Notes: a model not told the origin generated them from the letters alone. A stretch of 7,811 nucleotides of DNA from Candidatus Kaiserbacteria bacterium (GCA_007117575.1 SKGH01000069.1:1-7811); one strand, 5' to 3'. Numbered from the stretch's first letter, positions 1 through 5,244 are shown. Translations and numbers: made by a program.

Positions 1-2
1 AT

Positions 3-155
3 AAATTAAACGAAATTCATAGAAAATTAACCAATGAATCAATGCCACACATCACACAAAAGAAAGAAAACTCTATATTCAGCATAGCCATCTCACCGGC
101 AGTGACTAGAGACTCCTTACAATTCCTAGAAGTGGACTTTGAGTACTCCAGATAA
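3..155 (+). CDS. C-terminal end of an unidentified protein (5' partial)
   Basis: One plus-strand frame is open from the left edge to a TAA at 153-155, giving 50 residues that end LEVDFEYSR. The gene starts outside the window. I do not recognise the sequence; it is mixed polar and hydrophobic with no obvious motif or membrane segment. An open stretch of 50 codons in DNA this AT-rich is suggestive but not proof, so an accidental ORF remains possible. It converges on the minus-strand glycosidase gene, whose stop lies 63 nt away. No plus-strand terminator with a T-run is visible after it. Confidence 0.5.
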   Translation, partial: KLNEIHRKLTNESMPHITQKKENSIFSIAISPAVTRDSLQFLEVDFEYSR

Positions 156-173
156 GGGGGAAATTTAACGCTG

Positions 174-220
174 AAAAAATCTAAATATAGATTTAAAAAA
201 GAAAGTCTTAAATTGACTTT
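174..220 (-). terminator. Terminator hairpins of the glycosidase operon
   Basis: Read on the minus strand, AAAGTC (215-220) pairs with GACTTT (202-207), and a run of six T follows at 195-200. The stem overlaps the glycosidase stop codon (219-221). A second AT-rich hairpin follows directly: 7-bp arms at 177-183 and 188-194 with a 4-nt loop, then TTT. Both stems are weak but the T-runs lie on the correct strand. Confidence 0.5.
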
Positions 221-1292
221 AAGTTACTCTACCAACCTCATCTTTTAATTTACTTATCTTATATAAGGCAATAACGTACATACTCTCAGCCCAACCTAGG
301 GGGGTGTTTTCATTTGGTCTATCTGTGCCCGAATAATACAATTCCGGCATATAACCATCTTCCGTTACGCAGGCCCTAGCCTTTCTTAAATAATAATAAG
401 CTTTCTCTCTTTCACCGCGCTCAGCGTAAATAATAGCCAACCACGACAAACCAAAACACCACTCTGCTTCTTCACTATAGCCGTCAATGTTGTTGTTATA
501 GTAACGATCAAATTTATAACGTATCACACCCCTGTCTCTGGTAAGATGATACTCTACGTTTCTTAATATTATTTTTTCTTCTTCCGGTGTGGTCACCCTG
601 AACGGATATATCAAAGTCAAAAGTGCCAAGTCTGCAAACTTAGTAGCTGATTCACGCGGTAGAAGATCACGTAAAGCTTCTTCACCTTTAACCACTGCGT
701 CTTCAGGTACAGAAAGCCAATCTACTTGACGAGCTTTTTTTAGAGCCGCAACCACCGAACCAATCGAAGAAGCGTGTATTTCCATATTTTCTTCCCAAAT
801 ACCATTGTCAGGGTCACGCCAGTACTCTATGTTATACAAATAGTCAATAATTTTTTGTGTCACCCTTCTTTCCTCCGCATTTTCAATCACCCCATAGCCT
901 TTAAGTTCCAAAGTGACCAGCAAGTTTAAGACTTCCCCAACAGCATCATGCTGTTTGTTGCCCCATTCTTCCCAAAACTCTTCAAAAGTCTCAGGATGAA
1001 AACGCGCGTGTATAAATTGCCAAGTTTCGTATGGTCTATTATCTATAGCCCATTTGATCTTGTCTTGATGTTTAGCGAATATAGTTAACAATGCTTTTGC
1101 CGCCTTCTTAGTAGTATCAAAATCTTCCGTCTCTAAGAAAGAGAGTACTATAAAATAGACATCTCTCAACCAAGCTTTATCATAGCCAGTAACCACACCC
1201 TGAGTAGAGGCAGTAAATAAACCTGATGCGGTTTGTAACTCAAGGATATTTTTTAAATGATCCGATATTTCAGTTTCAAAATCAAAAGACAT
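219..1292 (-). CDS. GH15-type six-hairpin glycosidase, phosphorylase-kinase-alpha-like
   Basis: The 357-residue protein has an (alpha/alpha)6-barrel type sequence. Signatures seen in order are WLRDVYF (41-47), HDAVGEVL (115-122), GIWEE (164-168), ASSIGSVVAAL (174-184), EEAEWCFGLSWLA (274-286), PELYY (316-320) and TPLGWAESMYV (330-340). The GIWEE...ASSIG pattern resembles the GH15-like domain of phosphorylase kinase alpha and related bacterial proteins more than classical glucoamylases. The Glu pair in GIWEE occupies the place of the GH15 general acid, and E317 may be the base. There is no signal peptide, so a cytoplasmic alpha-glucan or oligosaccharide hydrolase is likely, substrate unknown. 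It lacks the N-terminal beta-sandwich of full-length bacterial glucoamylases. The ATG at 1290-1292 is the natural start, although no clear Shine-Dalgarno precedes it. It lies 24 nt downstream of the 147-residue gene, so the two are probably co-transcribed. Confidence 0.8.
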   Translation of the reverse strand: MSFDFETEISDHLKNILELQTASGLFTASTQGVVTGYDKAWLRDVYFIVLSFLETEDFDTTKKAAKALLTIFAKHQDKIKWAIDNRPYETWQFIHARFHPETFEEFWEEWGNKQHDAVGEVLNLLVTLELKGYGVIENAEERRVTQKIIDYLYNIEYWRDPDNGIWEENMEIHASSIGSVVAALKKARQVDWLSVPEDAVVKGEEALRDLLPRESATKFADLALLTLIYPFRVTTPEEEKIILRNVEYHLTRDRGVIRYKFDRYYNNNIDGYSEEAEWCFGLSWLAIIYAERGEREKAYYYLRKARACVTEDGYMPELYYSGTDRPNENTPLGWAESMYVIALYKISKLKDEVGRVT

Positions 1293-1316
1293 GAGATAGA
1301 ACTATATTTATAAAAC

Positions 1317-1760
1317 TTAAACAACTTTTTTTTCCTCCTCTAAAACCTCATCATTAGTAGCTACGCTATCTGGTCGTCCTACTGTCGCAATATTCAAACT
1401 AACTAATTTTAACCCGTTTGACAACAATTCGGCCTGCCTGATGAGTACTTCTACTTGGGTTTGCCAATATTCCTGAAGTTTCCGAGCTATCAGCTCTCCT
1501 CTTGGGTCATTTCCTACAAATGCCCTGACACATTCTTCAGCAACCTCTAATCGTCTTTGTGCATCAGCAATTTTATAATCATACTCTTCTACGCATGGCT
1601 GTTCTAAACCTGAATTACAAACAAATTTTTCTGGTTCGCCACCCTTCTCTGCCAGCAACTCTTCGAATTTTCTTTCTACCTTTAAAGTGGCAAGGTGGTT
1701 TTTTTCAGCTAAACTAGCAGGACGTTCTGTGTCTATTGCATCTAAAAAAGATTCTTTCAT
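1317..1760 (-). CDS. Hypothetical helical protein, 147 aa
   Basis: I do not recognise this family. The product (MKESFLDAIDTERPAS...) is rich in Glu, Lys, Ala and Leu, with long amphipathic helical stretches around residues 15-35, 50-80 and 85-120, and an acidic/basic tail ending EEEKKVV. Two cysteines lie close together in CNSGLEQPC. There is no signal peptide or membrane segment. I placed the start at the ATG at 1758-1760, because GAGG lies 10 nt upstream and an extended -10 element lies at 1792-1800. A start 30 nt upstream at 1790 would coincide with or precede the predicted transcription start. It is the first gene of a likely two-gene unit with the GH15-type glycosidase, which is the only clue to function. 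Confidence 0.65.
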   Translation of the reverse strand: MKESFLDAIDTERPASLAEKNHLATLKVERKFEELLAEKGGEPEKFVCNSGLEQPCVEEYDYKIADAQRRLEVAEECVRAFVGNDPRGELIARKLQEYWQTQVEVLIRQAELLSNGLKLVSLNIATVGRPDSVATNDEVLEEEKKVV

Positions 1761-1791
1761 AAAAATATAACCTCTAAATTTATACAGCATA

Positions 1792-1800
1792 ATTATATCA
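1792..1800 (-). promoter_or_regulatory. Extended -10 promoter of the 147-aa gene and glycosidase
   Basis: The minus strand reads TGATATAAT, a consensus TATAAT with an upstream TG (extended -10). No good -35 is present at 16-18 nt spacing, which fits an extended -10 promoter. Transcription would start near 1785, between this box and the ribosome binding site at about 1771-1775. Confidence 0.55.
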
Positions 1801-1864
1801 CATACTCAATTTTCAAATAAATCTCAGCCGTATTAAAAACGCATTATTAACTAAGTTAGTGCAT

Positions 1865-1901
1865 AAAAAAAGACTTACTTATAAAAAGTAAGTCTTTTTT
1901 T
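1865..1901. terminator. Strong bidirectional intrinsic terminator after rpsG
   Basis: A perfect 16-bp inverted repeat (1865-1880 with 1886-1901) has a 5-nt loop. The arms end in seven A and seven T, so either transcript carries a U-run. It lies 50 nt after the rpsG stop on the minus strand and ends the rpsL-rpsG unit, insulating it from the promoter at 1792. Confidence 0.85.
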
Positions 1902-1950
1902 ATACTCTTCCATTTGATCAGTTATAGTAATCAGTAGCAAACAGATTGAA

Positions 1951-2424
1951 TTACCACGCAAAATGAGCAAAAGCGCGGTTTGCTTCAGCCATTTTATGTA
2001 CATCTTCTCGCTTCTTAACCGCAGCACCTTCTTCTCTGGCAGCTTGCATCAATTCGTTTGCCAGTGCTTTATACATAGGCACACCTTTTTGACCACGCGC
2101 CGCACCAATTATCCACCTTAAAGCTAACGCCTGACGTCTTTCCGGCCTGACCTCGCGAGGCACCTGATAATTAGCTCCACCTACGCGCCTAGAACGCACT
2201 TCCATATTCGGTCCGGCGTTTCTAAGAGCAGTCATGTATATCTCTAAAGGGTCACCACCACCTTCTTTAGTATTCTGAATCTCAGTGAATGATGCATACA
2301 CTATCTTACGGGCAGTTTCTTTCTGTCCTCTTAACATCACATAGTTTATTAATCTCTCCACATCTACCGAGTTATACTTAGTATCAGGTTTAACTGAGTG
2401 TTTGTTTTTAATTGGTCTTCTCAT
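1951..2424 (-). CDS. rpsG: Small ribosomal subunit protein uS7
   Basis: The protein has 157 residues, close to the usual 155-157. It is the primary 16S rRNA binder that nucleates assembly of the 30S head and sits near the E site. Characteristic blocks are KYNSVDVERLINYVM (17-31), the beta-hairpin RSRRVGGANYQVPREV, the RPERRQALALRW helix and the C-terminal MAEANRAFAHFAW. The start is ATG at 2422-2424. The 20 nt upstream are almost pure A/T with no Shine-Dalgarno. In most bacteria rpsG follows rpsL within about 100 nt; here the gap is 405 nt and contains a structured region and a repeat. fusA and tuf, the usual next genes, are absent; a terminator follows instead. Confidence 0.97.
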   Translation of the reverse strand: MRRPIKNKHSVKPDTKYNSVDVERLINYVMLRGQKETARKIVYASFTEIQNTKEGGGDPLEIYMTALRNAGPNMEVRSRRVGGANYQVPREVRPERRQALALRWIIGAARGQKGVPMYKALANELMQAAREEGAAVKKREDVHKMAEANRAFAHFAW

Positions 2425-2446
2425 AAATAAATTTAAATTAAAAAAT

Positions 2447-2590
2447 GCTGTACACTACAGTACCAGCTTTACGAAATAGTGGTCGATAAATATCTATACG
2501 TTGGTTATCACCAACTTTACCACTAAATTCGCATAGTCTGACTCCTTATCATTAATAGACTTGAGTCGCGTCTGATAATCTGTAGCGAAT
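2447..2590 (-). promoter_or_regulatory. Candidate structured leader of rpsG (riboregulator)
   Basis: Read on the minus strand toward rpsG, the segment holds four elements. First, ATTCGC/GCGAAT arms (2585-2590 with 2527-2532) enclose alternative pairings: GACTC/GAGTC (2563-2567 with 2540-2544) against TTATCA/TGATAA. Second, a Shine-Dalgarno AAGGAG (2542-2547) lies 7 nt before an ATG-CGA-ATT-TAG mini-ORF. Third, a two-tier stem pairs TAGTGGT with ACCACTA (2519-2525 and 2477-2483) around GTTGGT/ACCAAC (2510-2515 and 2500-2505). Fourth, a bulged hairpin (2447-2467) is followed by ATTTTTT. The last element looks like an attenuator 23 nt before the rpsG start. The stems are seen in the sequence; the regulatory role is inferred. 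S7 is known to bind the rpsL-rpsG intergenic region in E. coli, but I see no clear match to that site. Confidence 0.4.
2523..2534 (-). CDS. Three-codon mini-ORF (Met-Arg-Ile-stop) upstream of rpsG
   Basis: The sequence ATG CGA ATT TAG is preceded by AAGGAG at 2542-2547 with 7 nt spacing, the best Shine-Dalgarno in the ribosomal protein region. It lies 98 nt upstream of rpsG. Its ribosome binding site can pair into the GACTC/GAGTC stem, and its stop codon begins the next stem. It could be a regulatory start-stop element or a fossil start. Translation is not demonstrated. Confidence 0.25.
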   Translation of the reverse strand: MRI

Positions 2591-2610
2591 AATAATTATT
2601 ATGTTTTAGG

Positions 2611-2680
2611 GTTTACTTATTTGGCGAATTTACTCGTTGCCACCCTCACTCAAACCAATCATCATAGAGAGCAAGGACAA
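2611..2680 (+). repeat. Diverged repeat arm between rpsL and rpsG (copy A)
   Basis: This segment aligns without gaps to the reverse complements of 3517-3605 and 3449-3516. Bases 2619-2644 are an exact 26-bp inverted copy of 3580-3605. Further right, near 2803-2818, TGACCC and CCCCCA blocks weakly resemble the C-rich core of the repeat at 3339-3354, so the diverged element may extend to about 2820. The remaining sequence from 2680 to the rpsL stop shows only a short GCAAAC/GTTTGC hairpin (about 2763-2782) and no credible gene. Confidence 0.65.
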
Positions 2681-2829
2681 GCAGGTCTCTGGCTTTCGTT
2701 CTTTGTATCTAAACTTCAGATCAAAACCAGTAGGTACTATATCTAAAACTAGCCCGAAACAGCAAACAACAAAAAGTTTGCCTACAACAAGCGTCAAAGA
2801 TGACCCGCCCCCAACTTCGAAAAACAGGT

Positions 2830-3240
2830 CTACTCCTTGGGACGCTTGGCACCATAACGTGATCGACCCCTTCTTCTTGCGTCTACACCAGTAGCGTCGT
2901 ATTTTCCTCTAACCACAGTATACTGAATACCAATATCCTTAACCCTACCACCCCTTACTAAAACTACTGAGTGTTCTTGTAAGTTATGGCCAATTCCCGG
3001 AATATAAGCAGTTATCTCTTGCCCGTTTGATACCCTAACCCTAGCTATTTTTCTAATAGCAGAGTTTGGCTTACGTGGTGTTTTGGTAGTTACACGAGTA
3101 CATACACCTCTTTTAAAAGGTGAATTGTACCGATTAGGTTTATTCTTCACTGAATTAAAACCCAACTGCAAAGTACCCGTCTTTGACTTCTTAGCCGGAT
3201 CACGTCTCTTTTTTCTTCTTAATTGATTGATTGTCGCCAT
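2830..3240 (-). CDS. rpsL: Small ribosomal subunit protein uS12
   Basis: The protein has 136 residues from the ATG at 3238-3240. An upstream in-frame start at 3255 adds MCSCF, which is not family-like. S12 lies in the decoding centre and helps monitor codon-anticodon pairing. Diagnostic blocks are MATINQLRRKKR, KRGVCTRV (43-50), TPRKPNSA (54-61), GHNLQEHSVVLVRGGRVKD (84-102) and the C-terminal RSRYGAKRPKE. Relative to E. coli there are about 13 extra basic residues before KRGVC. Arg56 stands where E. coli has Lys43 (Met = 1), and the loop after RGGRVKD lacks one residue, the conserved Pro (KDIGIQY instead of KDLPGVRY). There is no clear Shine-Dalgarno. A palindromic repeat begins 60 nt upstream of the start. 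Confidence 0.97.
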   Translation of the reverse strand: MATINQLRRKKRRDPAKKSKTGTLQLGFNSVKNKPNRYNSPFKRGVCTRVTTKTPRKPNSAIRKIARVRVSNGQEITAYIPGIGHNLQEHSVVLVRGGRVKDIGIQYTVVRGKYDATGVDARRRGRSRYGAKRPKE

Positions 3241-3256
3241 AAAGCATGAACACAAT

Positions 3257-3262
3257 ACTATA
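3257..3262 (-). promoter_or_regulatory. Weak candidate -10 box of rpsL
   Basis: The minus strand reads TATAGT in an AT-rich patch 17 nt before the rpsL ATG. Transcription from it would leave a leader of about 10 nt. No convincing -35 is found at 16-18 nt, so this is tentative. Confidence 0.25.
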
Positions 3263-3301
3263 TTTTAAAAAATATGCAAAATTCTTGTTATTGGTAATAA
3301 T

Positions 3302-3421
3302 CATGACTTACGCGTTTCTGATGAAGTTCGAGGTGCTGACCCAGCCCCAGTTTCCGTGATCATTTATATTCTTTCGTGACTGACTAAAACATTTTTTGGT
3401 TTATTACGTTAGTAATAAATG
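3302..3421 (+). repeat. Direct repeat, copy 1 (120 bp; second copy 7691-7811)
   Basis: It matches 7691-7811 with only two substitutions and one extra C in the C-rich core. The copies share orientation, and each lies 60-70 nt upstream of a minus-strand gene (rpsL here, photolyase there). This segment is the left half plus centre of the palindromic element at 3305-3516. Confidence 0.95.
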
Positions 3422-3516
3422 GTTACCGAAACTGGGGCTGGGTGAGGCGTACTTGGTGGTACGATGAACGGTTTGAGTGACGAAAGTAACAAAGAAATTC
3501 GCCAAACGCGTAAGTC
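3305..3516. mobile_element. 212-bp nested palindromic element (MITE-like or structured RNA repeat)
   Basis: The outer ends are a perfect 13-bp inverted repeat, GACTTACGCGTTT (3305-3317 with 3504-3516). Inside, 16 bp pair perfectly (3339-3354 with 3428-3443) and the stem continues with one mismatch and G-T wobbles to about 3364/3418. At the exact centre an 8-bp hairpin, TTTATTAC-GTTA-GTAATAAA, spans 3400-3419. The right arm carries a CGTAC/GTACG hairpin (3448-3463). No credible ORF or transposase is present. A non-autonomous transposable element is the simplest reading. The flanks show no convincing target duplication. Confidence 0.7.
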
Positions 3517-3605
3517 CTGATAAATAATTACAAAAATCAGGGCCGGGTACTCGGCAGTATTGGTAACAATTTGAGCAAAGGTGGCAACGAGTAAATTCGC
3601 CAAAT
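3517..3605 (-). repeat. Diverged half-element next to the palindromic repeat (copy B)
   Basis: The last 68 bases, up to about 3612, align without gaps to 3449-3516 at about 65% identity, including the shared ATTCGCCAAA block. The GGGCCGGGT at 3540-3548 corresponds to the GGGGCTGGGT core. Bases 3580-3605 are an exact inverted copy of 2619-2644. It looks like an older relative of the element, adjoining the younger copy. Together with 3301-3516 it fills the gene-free stretch upstream of rpsL. Confidence 0.65.
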
Positions 3606-3639
3606 GATAAAGTCTATCAACATAAAAATGTAGAAATAC

Positions 3640-4080
3640 TTAACAAGCACCATTAGAACAATCAGATTGCTCATAATACTCTTGCCATGCCACCACGCCT
3701 CCTGACAGTTCGATAACGTCTGTAAATCCCATCTTCTCCATTACTGCTAACGTTTTTCCTGTGCGATTGCCTGAACGACAATAAATAGCCAGTGGTTTAT
3801 GTCTATCTAAGTCACCCAACCACTCAGTAAACAAAGGGTGGTAAAAATCTAGGTTTGTGGCACCATCCAAATGTCCCGATTCGTATTCTTCCGGAGTTCT
3901 TATGTCGATCAATGTCCTACCTGTCTCTCCTTGGATATGACTTGAAAAATCAACTACTGAAGCGCTTAAGATTTTAGGATTTATAGGTGTCTCGTTAGTT
4001 GAAACAGCCCATAATACGAAAAGGGTCAAAAAGATAAGACCTGTGAAAGAAAAAAAATACAAATAGTTTATTTTTGACAT
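3640..4080 (-). CDS. Membrane-anchored single-domain rhodanese
   Basis: The protein has 146 residues. An N-terminal hydrophobic segment (about 7-27, preceded by MSKINY) is a signal anchor or uncleaved signal, so the catalytic domain is probably outside the cytoplasmic membrane. The rhodanese fold shows LIDIRTPEEYESGHLDGATNL (57-77) and the active-site loop CRSGNRTGKT with catalytic Cys101, followed by GGVVAWQ. Such proteins transfer sulfane sulfur through a Cys persulfide; the acceptor is unknown. The tail ends DCSNGAC, giving two more cysteines (141 and 146) that could form a disulfide or relay sulfur. It lies 103 nt downstream of the M50 peptidase gene with a weak hairpin between, so it may have its own promoter. 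I saw no strong one. Confidence 0.9.
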   Translation of the reverse strand: MSKINYLYFFSFTGLIFLTLFVLWAVSTNETPINPKILSASVVDFSSHIQGETGRTLIDIRTPEEYESGHLDGATNLDFYHPLFTEWLGDLDRHKPLAIYCRSGNRTGKTLAVMEKMGFTDVIELSGGVVAWQEYYEQSDCSNGAC

Positions 4081-4147
4081 TATAATTATCTAAGTTTAAA
4101 GATTATTTTAAGTAACTTTTCCTCACTATATTATCACCTAATTTCAT

Positions 4148-4166
4148 AAAAATCTTGCCGATTTTT
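4148..4166 (-). terminator. Weak terminator-like hairpin after the M50 peptidase
   Basis: AAAAATC (4148-4154) and GATTTTT (4160-4166) form a 7-bp stem with a TTGCC loop, 17 nt past the peptidase stop. The T-run lies inside the stem arm, so termination would be inefficient. Confidence 0.4.
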
Positions 4167-4183
4167 TCAACATTTTAACCTTT

Positions 4184-4816
4184 TCAAAACATTTTCACCC
4201 CCGTCAGCAGTTCAACTATAGTACGCATAAAACCAAAAAATAGATCACCGAATAACCAAACAAAAAGAAAAATGAAGGCAAACATGGCAAAAAGGCCATA
4301 CTGTTCAAAGATTGACACAAATCGACGATACTGCATCTGTGCACCCAGTGGCAATACAGACATTAGCACCTTAGAACCATCTAAAGGAGGAAAAGGTAGC
4401 ATATTGAACATAGCTAATAAAACGTTGATAAATACAACATATAACGCCAATTCAAGAAACTGCTCTGATAACCCCAAAACATCAACACTACGTATCAAAA
4501 CGGCAAATATAATGGCTAGCAATATATTTACAGCCGGTCCGGCGGCTGCTACTATGGCTTCGCCCCAACGCTGATTATTAAGGTTGTAAGGATTATAAGG
4601 AACGGGTTTAGCCCAACCAAAAAGAAAAGGGGAATTAGAAAAAACCAATAAAGCCGGTATGATTATGGACCCTAACAAATCAAGGTGTACCAAAGGGTTA
4701 GCTGACAACCTTCCCTGCAATCTGGCTGTAGGGTCTCCCAGCCAATTAGCCGCGTAACCATGTGCCATTTCGTGCAAAACAACGGACAAAACTATAATTG
4801 CCACAATCGGTATCAT
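4184..4816 (-). CDS. M50 site-2-protease-type membrane metallopeptidase
   Basis: The protein has 210 residues, starts MIPIVAIIVLSVVLHEMAH and has several membrane segments. Zinc ligands and catalytic Glu are H15-E16-xx-H19; AAAGPAVN (90-97) is the family GPxxN-type motif; NMLPFPPLDGSKVL (138-151) supplies the third ligand Asp146. It belongs to the compact bacterial/archaeal M50 group with no PDZ or CBS domain. It presumably cleaves transmembrane or membrane-proximal peptides; the substrate is unknown. Start choice: GGAG lies 9 nt before the ATG at 4814-4816. An in-frame ATG at 4831 has no well-spaced site, and the furthest start at 4852 is a TTG. All three give the same core. The gene diverges from rpmB and ends in TGA. 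Confidence 0.9.
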   Translation of the reverse strand: MIPIVAIIVLSVVLHEMAHGYAANWLGDPTARLQGRLSANPLVHLDLLGSIIIPALLVFSNSPFLFGWAKPVPYNPYNLNNQRWGEAIVAAAGPAVNILLAIIFAVLIRSVDVLGLSEQFLELALYVVFINVLLAMFNMLPFPPLDGSKVLMSVLPLGAQMQYRRFVSIFEQYGLFAMFAFIFLFVWLFGDLFFGFMRTIVELLTGVKMF

Positions 4817-4856
4817 AATTGAAATCTCCATATCTCTGACATCATACTCCAAAAAC

Positions 4857-4884
4857 TTGCAGAATAAAAGCTCTGTGGTACGAT
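4857..4884 (+). promoter_or_regulatory. Promoter of rpmB
   Basis: TTGCAG (4857-4862), a 16-nt spacer and TACGAT (4879-4884) form a plausible sigma-70-type promoter. The start would lie near 4891, giving a leader of about 20 nt with no Shine-Dalgarno. It overlaps the upstream edge of the divergent peptidase gene. Confidence 0.45.
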
Positions 4885-4911
4885 AGCTTCCACTTAAATA
4901 ATCTTAAAAAT

Positions 4912-5154
4912 ATGGCAAAACAATGTGACATCACAGGTAAAAAAACACAAATCGGTGGTCGATACAGCAACCGAACCAGAGCAACACAGTTTAACCCTTG
5001 TGGCAAAATAGCGCGTCAAGCAAATCTACAAAAGAAGAAAGTTTATGTACCTGAGCTGGATAAACATATAACCATCACTGTTTCCACAAAAGGCCTGCGC
5101 ACTATAGCCAAAAATGGCGCCTATAAGACTTTGAAAAAAGCCGGACTTTTATAA
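4912..5154 (+). CDS. rpmB: Large ribosomal subunit protein bL28
   Basis: The protein has 80 residues. L28 signatures are the N-terminal CDITGKK (5-11), RYSNRTRATQFNP (18-30), the central KKKVYVPELDK and the C-terminal VSTKGLRTIAKNG (58-70). L28 is a late-assembling 50S protein near the E-site side. Cys5 and Cys31 are present but the full four-cysteine zinc set of C+ L28 forms is not. It is the only complete plus-strand gene in the window and stands alone, without rpmG. The leader is AT-rich with no Shine-Dalgarno. Its TAA stop is directly followed by GAAACTG, the same junction motif seen at the photolyase stop codon. Confidence 0.95.
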   Translation: MAKQCDITGKKTQIGGRYSNRTRATQFNPCGKIARQANLQKKKVYVPELDKHITITVSTKGLRTIAKNGAYKTLKKAGLL

Positions 5155-5205
5155 GAAACTGTCTAAAGTTTCATATTTAGTTCAGAAACAGTTTCTTATA
5201 AACTA
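5146..5205 (+). terminator. Hairpin at the rpmB stop codon
   Basis: A perfect 15-bp inverted repeat (TTTATAAGAAACTGT and its complement) encloses about 22 nt and includes the rpmB stop codon. No T-run follows on the plus strand, so it may stabilise the 3' end rather than terminate alone. Its left arm and loop resemble the end of the MITE at 5963. Confidence 0.5.
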
Positions 5206-5211
5206 ACTAAA

Positions 5212-5244
5212 AAACACCCTTTACAGTCCATGTAAAGGGTGTTT
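5212..5244. terminator. Intrinsic terminator between the convergent rpmB and 144-aa genes
   Basis: A perfect 14-bp stem (5212-5225 with 5231-5244) has a 5-nt loop. Read on the minus strand the second arm runs into six T, making a good terminator for the minus-strand gene ending at 5270. On the plus strand only three T follow, so the effect on rpmB transcripts is probably weaker. Confidence 0.8.

Noticed and set aside
2425..2829. rpsL-rpsG gap considered as a missed gene
   Set aside because: No frame on either strand gives a credible protein; the stretch is explained by a repeat arm and RNA-like stems.
2637..2894. Plus-strand ORF of 85 codons
   Set aside because: It starts inside repeat copy A, runs antisense into the 3' end of rpsL and has a low-complexity Lys/Pro/Ser/Thr composition. 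It also lacks a ribosome binding site.
3409..3603. Minus-strand ORF of 64 codons
   Set aside because: It lies wholly within the palindromic element and its half-copy; its codons are explained by the repeat arms, not by a protein family.
4272..4574. Plus-strand ORF of 100 codons
   Set aside because: It is antisense to the conserved core of the M50 peptidase, including its GPxxN and LDG motifs.
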